In this document: positions 38,601 through 45,429 of the stretch, in pieces
How the letters are laid out: each line of letters opens with the position of its first letter
Numbering within the stretch: position 1 is the stretch's first letter
From: Cohnella xylanilytica
GTDB taxonomy: Bacteria > Bacillota > Bacilli > Paenibacillales > Paenibacillaceae
Length of the DNA stretch: 60,018 nucleotides
Reading direction: 5' to 3'
NCBI RefSeq assembly: GCF_014212175.1
Contig: NZ_JACJVR010000074.1
Location: 1-60,018, forward strand
The notes under the pieces: generated by a model
Database searches by the model: none
Told to the model about the DNA's origin: nothing
What the model saw: only the letters and a program-made list of their open reading frames with translations
Program-made: the position numbers and the translations under genes

Positions 38601-38736
38601 GCACCGTATAGTCGTTGATCGCCGCCAGCAGGACGAACGACACGATCGGAATGAGCATCATTCCGATCGCTCTATATCCGATCCGCAGCCCTCTCCCCAT
38701 GCCGCTCTTCCGTTCTCTCGCCGAACCATCCGCCAT
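35602..38736 (-). CDS. Hybrid sensor kinase with two kinase cores (7TMR-DISM type)
   Basis: A 1044-aa membrane protein. The order is: first TM; extracellular jelly-roll sensor (7TMR-DISM-like, LLDGEWSFYPMKLY, RLYVNGHLAG); about seven TM helices (230-440); HisKA with SHELKTPLHGIQN; HATPase with NLIHNAIKHT and DTGIGIP; receiver with phospho-Asp in LLVLDVMMPEMSG; then a second, LytS/YesM-type kinase with QIKPHFLYNAISS and ATPase motifs FVENAIRHG, VDDGIGMP and GAGIGMTNARKRL. It signals to the SARP-type regulator downstream. ATG 38736 and ATG 38700 (GGAAG 6 nt upstream) are both possible starts. The ligand is unknown; such sensors often see sugars. Confidence 0.9.
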   Translation of the reverse strand: MADGSARERKSGMGRGLRIGYRAIGMMLIPIVSFVLLAAINDYTVPDQSAPKARQGVIDLSDWTFGTKRTVLLDGEWSFYPMKLYAPEDFAAGRVPPPGEPYASIPNAWYGSGPSDEAGGTEYGTYRLTVKLKDEDVGYGIRLPNVNGAHRLYVNGHLAGQQGVPSDNEREYVKENKPYMTFARAEGGRLDIVLQTANLAKPMIWGGFEDVQLGLQEDMVLIERIHFALEFSGLFILLLFAGHHMMIYALRTKDKAYLYSALYFLTMLVLMVTGGEKLTLQLLPGLSYGTSTKLYDLGGFSNIVLLGVFLHTLDGKLISRLKLAIGIAPILVYLAAVLVVPYPDYRLLGNLPWYYATALVAYFLYRAVRLFAKREGRLSRQEAALLVGVLVSIALILLFGMLYSLSLVQTEIGRRISFLAVLAFMNALLALRLANAMDRTEQLSDQLILRDRLKDEFLANTSHELKTPLHGIQNMAAFLLDEKAGALTDRQRSELSLIQDTSTKLSALVNDLVDVVRLKHGDLRLQPSVLDLRVAAQTAFQVLEFELAGKDVQWENRIAADSYVLADENRLRQVLYNLIHNAIKHTKAGRIEIGALTEDGLTTIRVEDTGIGIPAESHEAVFGYFEQAEKELPQDGYTGMGLGLYISRQLVERMGGRIWVDRSAPGQGTRIAFTLPAASPDDIPVEALTAASAESAGRYRPSPLEAVGEDREHTILVVDDEAANVRILLNLLGDEYNVLTAFSAKEALRKLEDHPRIDLLVLDVMMPEMSGIDLCRAVRENRSVLDLPILFATVKDSLHDIELCFRAGGNDFIAKPFDPKTLAARVHTLLLMKSSMDQAIENEMAFLQAQIKPHFLYNAISSIVSFCYTDGEKAAYLLSMLSRYLRMVFERDGQTLQVPLRQELELIRAYVEIEKARFGDRLAYRLEAEPGLEEYLVPSLAIQPFVENAIRHGLFEKEGPGTVTLSIADGNGYVRFDIVDDGIGMPDDILYRLRAGERPDGAGIGMTNARKRLAALPGASVAIDSALEKGTKVTVYLPKLGGPP

Positions 38737-38876
38737 CCTTCTCCCGCGCCCCTCGTCCCCGTATGCTCCGTTCCGTCAGCTTAACGCAAGCCGCTCTCAA
38801 AATACTCTCAAGAGCATTATGACAAACAATTCGACAATCCGCACCGAAAAAGAATCGGGGGGGGTCCGAAAATGCG

Positions 38877-38904
38877 AAAAGGCCGGCAGATCGCTCTGCC
38901 GGCC
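38877..38904 (-). terminator. Terminator of the Gfo/Idh/MocA gene
   Basis: GGCCGGCAG (38881-38889) pairs with CTGCCGGCC (38896-38904). Four T follow on the minus strand. Confidence 0.85.
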
Positions 38905-38931
38905 GCTTCTTCCGTCTGCCGATGGTTCTCC

Positions 38932-40107
38932 CTACGCCTCCGTTCCGCTCTTCTTCTCTTCGTAGTCGCTTCCCGTCGTGATGCTCGAGTCGGCGAAGTT
39001 GTCGACATGGCCGCTTTTCTCATAGAATCGGGGAACGCTCCGCCGGACGCCCTCTACCGTATAGAAGGGGTCGTCCTTCGAGAGAGGAAGCTCGACGGTC
39101 TCTCCCGTGCTGGCCGATTTATAAATGCCCATGATCAATTCCAGCGTGCTTCGCCCGCTAACCCCGTCGATCAAGAGCGGCGCTCCCGTCTCGATGGCGT
39201 TCAGCACGTTGTCGATTTGCCCCGTATGGCCTTCGTAGGGAAGATCGGGCAACTCGTCGCAGTATCGTTGAATCTCGCGTTCCAGCTCTTCGTTCCGCCG
39301 GGGGAATCCGTTCGGCAGCGATTCCGACGCCGTCACCCGCCAGGGAGCCGAGAGACGGGCCCGCTGTCCTTGGAAAATAAACTGCTGCTCTTCGCCGTGA
39401 TGAACGACCGAGCTCGTCAATTGGCCCAAGCCTCCGTCCGGGTATCGGAGCATGGCGATGGACAAGTCCTCGACCTCCGCGTTGTCGTGGGCGACGTTGC
39501 TCATGAAGGCATGAACGTGGCTGGGACGGCCCCGCATCCAGAGCAGGGCGTCGACGTGATGGACCGCATGGTTCAGCGTGCAGCCGCCGCCTTCCTTCTC
39601 CCAAGTGCCGCGCCACCACAAGTCGTAATAAGAGTGCCCCCGCCACCAGAAGGAATCCGCCTGGGCGTGAAGAATCTTGCCGGCCATTCCGCTGTCCAGA
39701 ACGTTCTTCAGCTTCATGATCGGGTTGCGGAACCGGTTCTGGGCGACGACGGACAAGACCTTCCCGTTCCTGCGGGCGGCTTCGATCATCTCGTCGCATT
39801 CCTGCAGGGATGCGGCCATCGGCTTCTCGACGAGAACATGGCTTCCCGCGTTCAGACAATCGACCGTAACCGGAGCATGATAATACGGCGGCATGCACAC
39901 GGACACGAGATCGATGCCGTCCCGGAGCAGCTCCTTGTAATCCGTCACGACCTTGGCGTCCAGCCCGTACTGCTCCTTCTTCGCTTGCGCCTTCTCGGGA
40001 TACAGATCGCATAAGGCCGCGATCCGACAGCGATCCTTGAATCGCAGATACCCTTCGATATGGCTGGACGAGATCGCCCCCGTGCCTATGATCGCTACTG
40101 TCAACAT
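38932..40107 (-). CDS. Gfo/Idh/MocA-family oxidoreductase
   Basis: A 391-aa NAD(P)-dependent dehydrogenase acting on a sugar or cyclitol. The N-terminal Rossmann motif is VAIIGTGAISSSH, and the catalytic-site Lys-Pro is in VLVEKPMAAS. The C-terminal alpha/beta domain has the HAVHHVDALLW segment usual in the family (His as proton relay). The substrate is not predictable. GGAGG lies 9 nt before the ATG at 40107, but that GGAGG is also half of a small hairpin. It is divergent from an AraC regulator, which probably controls it. Confidence 0.9.
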   Translation of the reverse strand: MLTVAIIGTGAISSSHIEGYLRFKDRCRIAALCDLYPEKAQAKKEQYGLDAKVVTDYKELLRDGIDLVSVCMPPYYHAPVTVDCLNAGSHVLVEKPMAASLQECDEMIEAARRNGKVLSVVAQNRFRNPIMKLKNVLDSGMAGKILHAQADSFWWRGHSYYDLWWRGTWEKEGGGCTLNHAVHHVDALLWMRGRPSHVHAFMSNVAHDNAEVEDLSIAMLRYPDGGLGQLTSSVVHHGEEQQFIFQGQRARLSAPWRVTASESLPNGFPRRNEELEREIQRYCDELPDLPYEGHTGQIDNVLNAIETGAPLLIDGVSGRSTLELIMGIYKSASTGETVELPLSKDDPFYTVEGVRRSVPRFYEKSGHVDNFADSSITTGSDYEEKKSGTEA

Positions 40108-40116
40108 GGATAATCG

Positions 40117-40131
40117 CCTCCTACAAGGAGG
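40117..40131 (-). promoter_or_regulatory. Hairpin that masks the Gfo/Idh/MocA ribosome binding site
   Basis: On the minus strand CCTCCT-TGT-AGGAGG forms a 6-bp stem whose 3' arm is the Shine-Dalgarno sequence of the gene starting at 40107. If it folds it would lower initiation. Confidence 0.55.
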
Positions 40132-40202
40132 ATAGCCGAGAGGGAACGGCAATTGTGCTCCGCCATGGGGGAGAAAATAACGCTGGATTGCGGGTTTTGG
40201 CC

Positions 40203-40231
40203 TTGTCTGCCCGCCGGCGGTTGGCTATATT
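40203..40231 (+). promoter_or_regulatory. Promoter of the AraC gene at 40273
   Basis: TTGTCT (40203-40208) and TATATT (40226-40231) are 17 nt apart, about 40 bp before the start codon. Confidence 0.6.
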
Positions 40232-40272
40232 GAGGAGGAACGGAACCTGGATAGGAAGGGGGGGGGAACCTC

Positions 40273-41148
40273 TTGCCATTCGCCGCGACCAATTACAGCG
40301 TTTCGCCGTTGTATTTCGCTTACAGGCGCAAGAGCGCCAACTACGAGCATAGGGAGACCTTCCATTCCCACCTCGGCGTGGAGGTTCTGTATATCCATCA
40401 AGGCCGAGGCACCATGATCGTCGGCAACCGGAGCTATGATATCCGGCCGGGAATGCTCTGTTTTTTCCAACCTTATCAGCTCCACCATCTGAAGCTCGAC
40501 TACACCGGCGGCCAAATCTTCGAGCGTTCGCTCGCCGTCTTCGAACCGACGATGTTCGAGGCTTATATGGAGAAGTGGCCCGCTCTTCACGCCTTCTACC
40601 AATTTATCGCGAATGGGGAGCTTCCCTTCCCTTGCCTCTACGAAGTCGACGGTCCAGGCATTCTGGACGCCCTGTTCGGAAGCATGGACGAACGGCTGCC
40701 GACGCTGTCCGAGACGGAGAAGCAGGAAGAGATCTCTCTGTTCCTGGTCGTCCTGTTCCGCTCCCTGAAGCGGGAATGGGAGAGGGTGCAGAATCATGCC
40801 GCCGCTTATCGGCCCCGTCGCCGATACCATCAGGTGGAGAAAATTCTGAGCTGGATCGAAGCCCACTATACGGCTCCGTACCGGCTGGACGAGATGGCCA
40901 AGTCCCTTCATTTATCGCCCTACCATTTGTCCCACCTGTTCAAGGAAGCTACCGGGGTGAGTGTCTCCGATTACATCGCCGCCCGCCGGATCCGTCAATC
41001 CGTTCTGCTGCTGGCGACGACGAACAAGCCGATCTCGTTCATCGCGGAAGAGATCGGCTTGACGAATGCCTCTTATTTCTGCAAATTATTCAAATCGCGC
41101 ATGAGGATTACCCCTCACCAGTATCGCAAAAGGTGGACCGCACATTAG
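40273..41148 (+). CDS. AraC-family transcriptional regulator
   Basis: A 291-aa regulator. An N-terminal cupin sugar-sensing domain (FHSHLGVEVLYIHQGRGTM, IRPGMLCFFQPYQLHHL) is followed by two AraC helix-turn-helices at the C-terminus (MAKSLHLSPYHLSHLFKEAT and IAEEIGLTNASYFCKLFK). Translation starts at a TTG (40273) after a G-rich ribosome binding site. It is divergent from the Gfo/Idh/MocA gene and convergent with a GH42 gene 8 bp away, so it may respond to a sugar handled by one or both. Confidence 0.9.
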   Translation: MPFAATNYSVSPLYFAYRRKSANYEHRETFHSHLGVEVLYIHQGRGTMIVGNRSYDIRPGMLCFFQPYQLHHLKLDYTGGQIFERSLAVFEPTMFEAYMEKWPALHAFYQFIANGELPFPCLYEVDGPGILDALFGSMDERLPTLSETEKQEEISLFLVVLFRSLKREWERVQNHAAAYRPRRRYHQVEKILSWIEAHYTAPYRLDEMAKSLHLSPYHLSHLFKEATGVSVSDYIAARRIRQSVLLLATTNKPISFIAEEIGLTNASYFCKLFKSRMRITPHQYRKRWTAH

Positions 41149-41155
41149 AAGAAGC

Positions 41156-43225
41156 CTAGGCTCGCTTCAGAATCCGGGAGGCGTTCGCCGGCAGCTCCAG
41201 GGTCCCCGCGAGCGATTCGCCCGTCTCCGCGTCGGAGTAAGAGGCGGCGCTGGAACCGTCTAACTCCACTCGGGCAGGCGCTCCCGAGAAGTTAAGCAGG
41301 AACACGTAGTCGCAGACTCCGTCGGTTCGCAGCTGGGCGGTCACGCCGGCGGGAAGAGCGGCATCGAGGGCGCGGCGCGCGTTCGATTCCCGGACGACAG
41401 CTGCGTAGAACGAATCGTAGAAGGCGGGATCGCTGACCCGCGCTGCCAGATAGTACGCGCGTCCCGAACCGAGCCGGTTCACCGTCAGGGCCGGGCGTCC
41501 CGCGTAGAAGTCGTCTCCGTAGAAGGCGATCGCCTCGGCCGTCTCGGTATGAATCAGCTCGCAAATCTCGCGAACTTCATAGGTGCCGCCGAAGCCGAGA
41601 GGATTGCCTTCTTGCATCGCGAGCGCGTTCTTGTCGTGATCGTGGAGCCCTTCGATCTCTTCGGCCCAGACGCCGACCGTCGTACGGAGCGGCCCCGGGA
41701 AGCCTCCCAGATGGCACAGGTCGTTCTCGTCCACGACCCCCGACCAATACGTGACGACCGCGGTGCCGCCGTCCCGTACGAATCTCTCGATTTTGGCGCC
41801 CGTCTCTTCCCGCATCAGATAAGCCATCGGCACGACGAGCAGCTTGTAGCCGCCGAATTCGTCGTTCGAGCCGACGATGTCGGTCGGCACCCCGAGCTCC
41901 CACAGCGCCCGGTAATGCCGGACGACCGTCTGCTCGTAGCCGATGCCCTTGTTGCGGGGGCCTTGCGCGTCGTTCACGGCCCAGCGGTTGTCCCAATCGA
42001 AGAGGATCGCGGCCTCCGCCGGCACGGTCGTGCCGATCAGATCGCTAAGATTCGCCAGCGCGGCGCCGAGCTCCGCGACGTCGCGGAACACCCGCGTATG
42101 CTCGTGGCCGACGTGGTCGACGACCGCGCCGTGGAACTTCTCGCTGGAGCCGCGGCTCTTGCGCCACTGGAAATACTGGACGGTGTCGGAGCCGTGCGCG
42201 ACCGCCTGCAGCGAAGAGAGGCGGTGCATGCCGGGGCGCTTCAGCTTGCTGACCGGCTGCCAGTTCGTCAGGCTGGGCGTGCTCTCCATCAGCATGAACG
42301 GCTTCTTCTTGAGCGAGCGGAACAGGTCGTGGTTGAACGAGAACCAGGCGGCGACGTCGGCGTCGGACTCGGCCGAGTGCCAGGTCGGGTAAGCGTCCCA
42401 CGAGACGACGTCGACCGCTTCGGCGAATCGGCGGTAGTCGAGATCGTAGAACAGGTCCATGAAGTTCGTCGTGCAGGGAAGCTCCGGGCTGACCTTCTTC
42501 AGCGGTTCGATCTCGTGGCGGTAGAAGTCGATCGTCTGATCGGTGACGAACCGGCGCCAATCGAGGTTATGGCCGTGGACCGCCGTCTCGCCGTGCGGCG
42601 CCGGCGATTCCACCTGCGCCCAATCGGTGTACGTGTGGCTCCAGAACGCCGTCCACCATGCCCGGTTCAGCGCGTCGAGCGAACCGTACTTCGCCTTCAG
42701 CCAGCCGCGGAACGCTTCCTGGCAGTAGTCGCAATGGCACTCGCCTCCGTATTCGTTGGAGATGTGCCAGCCGACGACCGCCGGATGGCTGCCGTAGCGC
42801 TCGCCCAGCTTGGCGTTCAGGATCGCGACCTTCTCGCGGTAGACCGGGGACGTGTAGCAGTGATTGTGCCGGGCGCCGTGCAGGTTGCGAACCCGGTTCG
42901 CCCCGACGCGCAGCACCTCCGGGTACTTCTGCGACATCCACGCCGGACGGGCGCCGCTCGGAGTCGCCAGCCAGGCGTAGATTCCGTTCTCCGCGAACGT
43001 ATCCAGGATGCGGTCCAGCCAGCCGAACTCGAAGCGGCCTTCCTCCGGCTCCAGCGCCGCCCAAGCGAAGATGCCGACGGACATGACGTTGCAGCCGGCC
43101 AGCTTCATGAGGCGGATGTCCTCCTCGATCACCTTCGGATCGTGCAGCCACTGGTCCGGATTGTAGTCGGCTCCGTGCATGAAGACGGGGAGCTTGGCGC
43201 TGATCGGCGGGAACTTCTTGGTCAT
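41156..43225 (-). CDS. GH42 beta-galactosidase (first copy)
   Basis: A 689-aa intracellular glycoside hydrolase family 42 enzyme releasing terminal beta-galactose from oligosaccharides. It has a TIM-barrel with acid/base Glu in WHISNEYGGEC and nucleophile Glu in FMLMESTPSLTNWQ, the trimerisation domain (IVGSNDEFGGYKLLVVP) and a short C-terminal beta domain. The cysteines around HCDYCQEAF resemble the zinc site seen in some GH42 enzymes. There is no signal peptide. AAAGGAG lies just before the ATG at 43225. It is divergent from an AraC regulator gene 156 bp away, its likely controller. Confidence 0.94.
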   Translation of the reverse strand: MTKKFPPISAKLPVFMHGADYNPDQWLHDPKVIEEDIRLMKLAGCNVMSVGIFAWAALEPEEGRFEFGWLDRILDTFAENGIYAWLATPSGARPAWMSQKYPEVLRVGANRVRNLHGARHNHCYTSPVYREKVAILNAKLGERYGSHPAVVGWHISNEYGGECHCDYCQEAFRGWLKAKYGSLDALNRAWWTAFWSHTYTDWAQVESPAPHGETAVHGHNLDWRRFVTDQTIDFYRHEIEPLKKVSPELPCTTNFMDLFYDLDYRRFAEAVDVVSWDAYPTWHSAESDADVAAWFSFNHDLFRSLKKKPFMLMESTPSLTNWQPVSKLKRPGMHRLSSLQAVAHGSDTVQYFQWRKSRGSSEKFHGAVVDHVGHEHTRVFRDVAELGAALANLSDLIGTTVPAEAAILFDWDNRWAVNDAQGPRNKGIGYEQTVVRHYRALWELGVPTDIVGSNDEFGGYKLLVVPMAYLMREETGAKIERFVRDGGTAVVTYWSGVVDENDLCHLGGFPGPLRTTVGVWAEEIEGLHDHDKNALAMQEGNPLGFGGTYEVREICELIHTETAEAIAFYGDDFYAGRPALTVNRLGSGRAYYLAARVSDPAFYDSFYAAVVRESNARRALDAALPAGVTAQLRTDGVCDYVFLLNFSGAPARVELDGSSAASYSDAETGESLAGTLELPANASRILKRA

Positions 43226-43299
43226 GGGGGATTCTCCTTTGGGGTCGATTGTCGGCGACGATTCGGCTCGTTACGATTCGTCGGATTCGCTCATTCCCT

Positions 43300-43327
43300 T
43301 TGATCATAAGGAACAATCGCTTATACT
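43300..43327 (+). promoter_or_regulatory. Promoter of the AraC gene at 43381
   Basis: TTGATC (43300-43305) and TATACT (43322-43327) are 16 nt apart. Several gattcg repeats surround it (43274-43288 and near 43355) and could be regulator sites. Confidence 0.6.
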
Positions 43328-43380
43328 AATAGAACGAATCCACCAAATAATCGTACGATTCGAATATGGAGGTCGCACCC

Positions 43381-44247
43381 ATGACGATGCCCTTCGTTCT
43401 GGCCGAGTTCGCGAATGTCGAGGAGAAGCTGCCGCTCTACGTCTGCTGCGTGGGCAGCCACGAGCAGAAGCGGCTGGACCGGCCGAAGGGGTACCCGGCC
43501 CATCAACTTTTTTTGTGCCGAAGCGGAGCCGGGATCTTCCGCTTGCCCGGTCACGAGGACCAGACGCTCGGGGCGGGCATGGCGTTGATCCTCCCCGCCG
43601 GAACGCCCCATTTCTACAGCCCTTCCCATCCGCGGGAGGGCTGGGAGCTCGGCTTCGCGGCCTTCGACGGCCAAGCCGCTCCCGCTGTCTTGGAGACCAT
43701 GCGCCCGTTCGTCCTTCGGGCCTTCTCGGCGGACAACTTCGGCGAATTGTGGCGCCAGCTGGAAGGCTTGTGGCAGCTCGTCGGCTTGGGCGGCGAGGGC
43801 GCCTATTGGGAAGCGTCGCGCCGGATGTACGGCCTTGCGCTGGCGGTGCTGGAGGGCCGTGCGGACAGCAAGCGGCCGATGCGCGCGGCTCCCGCGGCTC
43901 CGGCCGGGGACGCCGGCAATCCGGCGCTGCGCACCGCCGTCCGCCTGATGCACACCCACTTCCACGAGCGGCTGCTCGTTCCGAACATCGCCCGCGCGGC
44001 GGGATACTCGATCCAGCACTTCAACCGGCTGTTCGTCCGCCATTACGGCATGCCGCCGCAGCAATATTTGCTGCAGCTGCGCATGCGCCGCGCGATCCAG
44101 CTGTTCGCGGAGAACCCCGGCATCCCGGTCGGGGAGGTCGCCCGGCAGCTCGGGATGGACGTCACGTACTTCATCCGCATGTTCAAGCGAACGTACGGCC
44201 GTACGCCCAAGCAGCACGCGAAGGAAGGCCTTGCCGCGCGATCGTGA
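43381..44247 (+). CDS. AraC-family regulator next to GH42
   Basis: A 288-aa regulator with an N-terminal cupin domain (HQLFLCRSGAGIFRLPGHED, LILPAGTPHFYSPS) and two C-terminal helix-turn-helices (ARAAGYSIQHFNRLFVRHYG and VARQLGMDVTYFIRMFKR). The ATG at 43381 has GGAGG 8 nt upstream; an ATG at 43366 overlaps that site and is rejected. Divergent orientation from the GH42 gene at 41156 suggests it activates it on binding a galactoside. A long hairpin follows 130 bp downstream. Confidence 0.9.
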   Translation: MTMPFVLAEFANVEEKLPLYVCCVGSHEQKRLDRPKGYPAHQLFLCRSGAGIFRLPGHEDQTLGAGMALILPAGTPHFYSPSHPREGWELGFAAFDGQAAPAVLETMRPFVLRAFSADNFGELWRQLEGLWQLVGLGGEGAYWEASRRMYGLALAVLEGRADSKRPMRAAPAAPAGDAGNPALRTAVRLMHTHFHERLLVPNIARAAGYSIQHFNRLFVRHYGMPPQQYLLQLRMRRAIQLFAENPGIPVGEVARQLGMDVTYFIRMFKRTYGRTPKQHAKEGLAARS

Positions 44248-44379
44248 GGGACGGGCGCGGCCCGCGCCGCCTCGGGCGGCTCTTCGCCCGCATGCAGGAG
44301 AAGGCGCGGGAGCTGGAAGCGATGAAGCCGCAGCGCCAGGCCCGGGCCGCGCAAGGATATAAGCGGCTAAGACGTCGCA

Positions 44380-44419
44380 GACAAGACGCCCCCTGCAGCA
44401 GCGCAGGGGGCGTCTTGTC
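44380..44419. other. 17-bp perfect hairpin between convergent genes
   Basis: GACAAGACGCCCCCTGC (44380-44396) is perfectly complementary to 44403-44419, with a 6-nt loop. It ends one base before the stop codon of the minus-strand oxidoreductase. Neither strand has a T-tract after it, so it is a strong bidirectional structure but not a classical intrinsic terminator. Confidence 0.75.
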
Positions 44420-44420
44420 G

Positions 44421-45404
44421 TCAGAGCGTCGCGACGATCTTGCCTCGGACATGACGCCGAGCCAGCCGGGTCAGCGCGGCGGGAATCTCTTCGAGCCCGA
44501 TGATCTCGCCGATCATCGGGTCGATCTTGCCCTCCAGCATAAGTCCCATGAATTCGTCGGCCATGCGCGCCACGTCTTCCTCGGCGGCGCGGTCCCCTGA
44601 GGAGTGGGCGCCGCCCAGCATCAGCTTGTGAAGCGTGAACGACTTCCAGCTCGGCTGGAAATCCGCGACCGTCTCCGGCGCCCCCGCGATGCAGACGAGT
44701 TGGCCGCCGAAGGCAAGCGCCGACAGGTCGGCCTGCGCCGTCGCTCGATTGACGGTATTCAGGATGCAGTCCGCCCCCCGGCCGTTCGTCAGCTCCAGGA
44801 CGCGAGCCGGCACGTCTTCGGTGTTATAGTCGATCGCGACGTCCGCGCCCAGGCCGCGCACGTAGTCGGAATGGCCGGGCGAGGCGCTCGTTAGAATCCG
44901 CGAAGCGCCGAGCGCGCGGGCGAGCTGGATCGCATAGCCCCCGACGCCCCCCGCTCCCGCATGGACGAGGATCGTCTGCCCTTCCTCGAACCTCATTTTG
45001 CGAACGAGCGCCTGATAAGCCGTTAATCCCGCGCACGGGAACGCCGCGGCGGCTTCGAAGGACAAGCCTTCCGGAATCGCGGCGGCCATGCGGGCCTTCG
45101 CGATCGCGTATTCCGCGAACGCGCCCGGATTCGCGAGATCGCCGTGATAGACGACGCGGTCGCCGGCTCGCCAGCGGGCGACGCCTTCGCCGACCGCATC
45201 GACGACCCCGGCGACGTCGAGGCCGGGGACGACCGGATACGTCCAATTCGGATGGCCGCCCGCCGCCACCTTGTAATCCGCCGGATTCAGCGACGCGGCG
45301 CGAACCCGGATCCGAATCTCGCCCGGTCCGGGTTCGGGCCGCGGCAGCTCGGCCAGGCGCATAGCGTCCGGAGTTCCCGGACGGTCAAGTACGATCGCTT
45401 TCAT
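44421..45404 (-). CDS. Zinc-free MDR-family NAD(P)H:quinone oxidoreductase
   Basis: A 327-aa medium-chain dehydrogenase/reductase of the quinone oxidoreductase group. It has a GroES-like N-terminal half (RVRAASLNPADYKV, VPGLDVAGVVDAVGEGV) and a Rossmann motif HAGAGGVGGYAIQLARALGA for NADPH. The zinc-ligand Cys/His residues of alcohol dehydrogenases are missing, as expected for QOR. The ATG at 45404 lies 19 bp after the end of the downstream-facing exporter gene on the same strand (stop at 45430), so it may be the last gene of the exporter operon. Confidence 0.9.
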   Translation of the reverse strand: MKAIVLDRPGTPDAMRLAELPRPEPGPGEIRIRVRAASLNPADYKVAAGGHPNWTYPVVPGLDVAGVVDAVGEGVARWRAGDRVVYHGDLANPGAFAEYAIAKARMAAAIPEGLSFEAAAAFPCAGLTAYQALVRKMRFEEGQTILVHAGAGGVGGYAIQLARALGASRILTSASPGHSDYVRGLGADVAIDYNTEDVPARVLELTNGRGADCILNTVNRATAQADLSALAFGGQLVCIAGAPETVADFQPSWKSFTLHKLMLGGAHSSGDRAAEEDVARMADEFMGLMLEGKIDPMIGEIIGLEEIPAALTRLARRHVRGKIVATL

Positions 45405-45429
45405 TTTCTCGATACCCCTCTTCTTCGAT

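Noticed and set aside
44293..44400. Short charged frame (MQEKARELEAM...) after the AraC gene
   Set aside because: No ribosome binding site, and it runs into the long hairpin and the antisense gene; likely non-coding.
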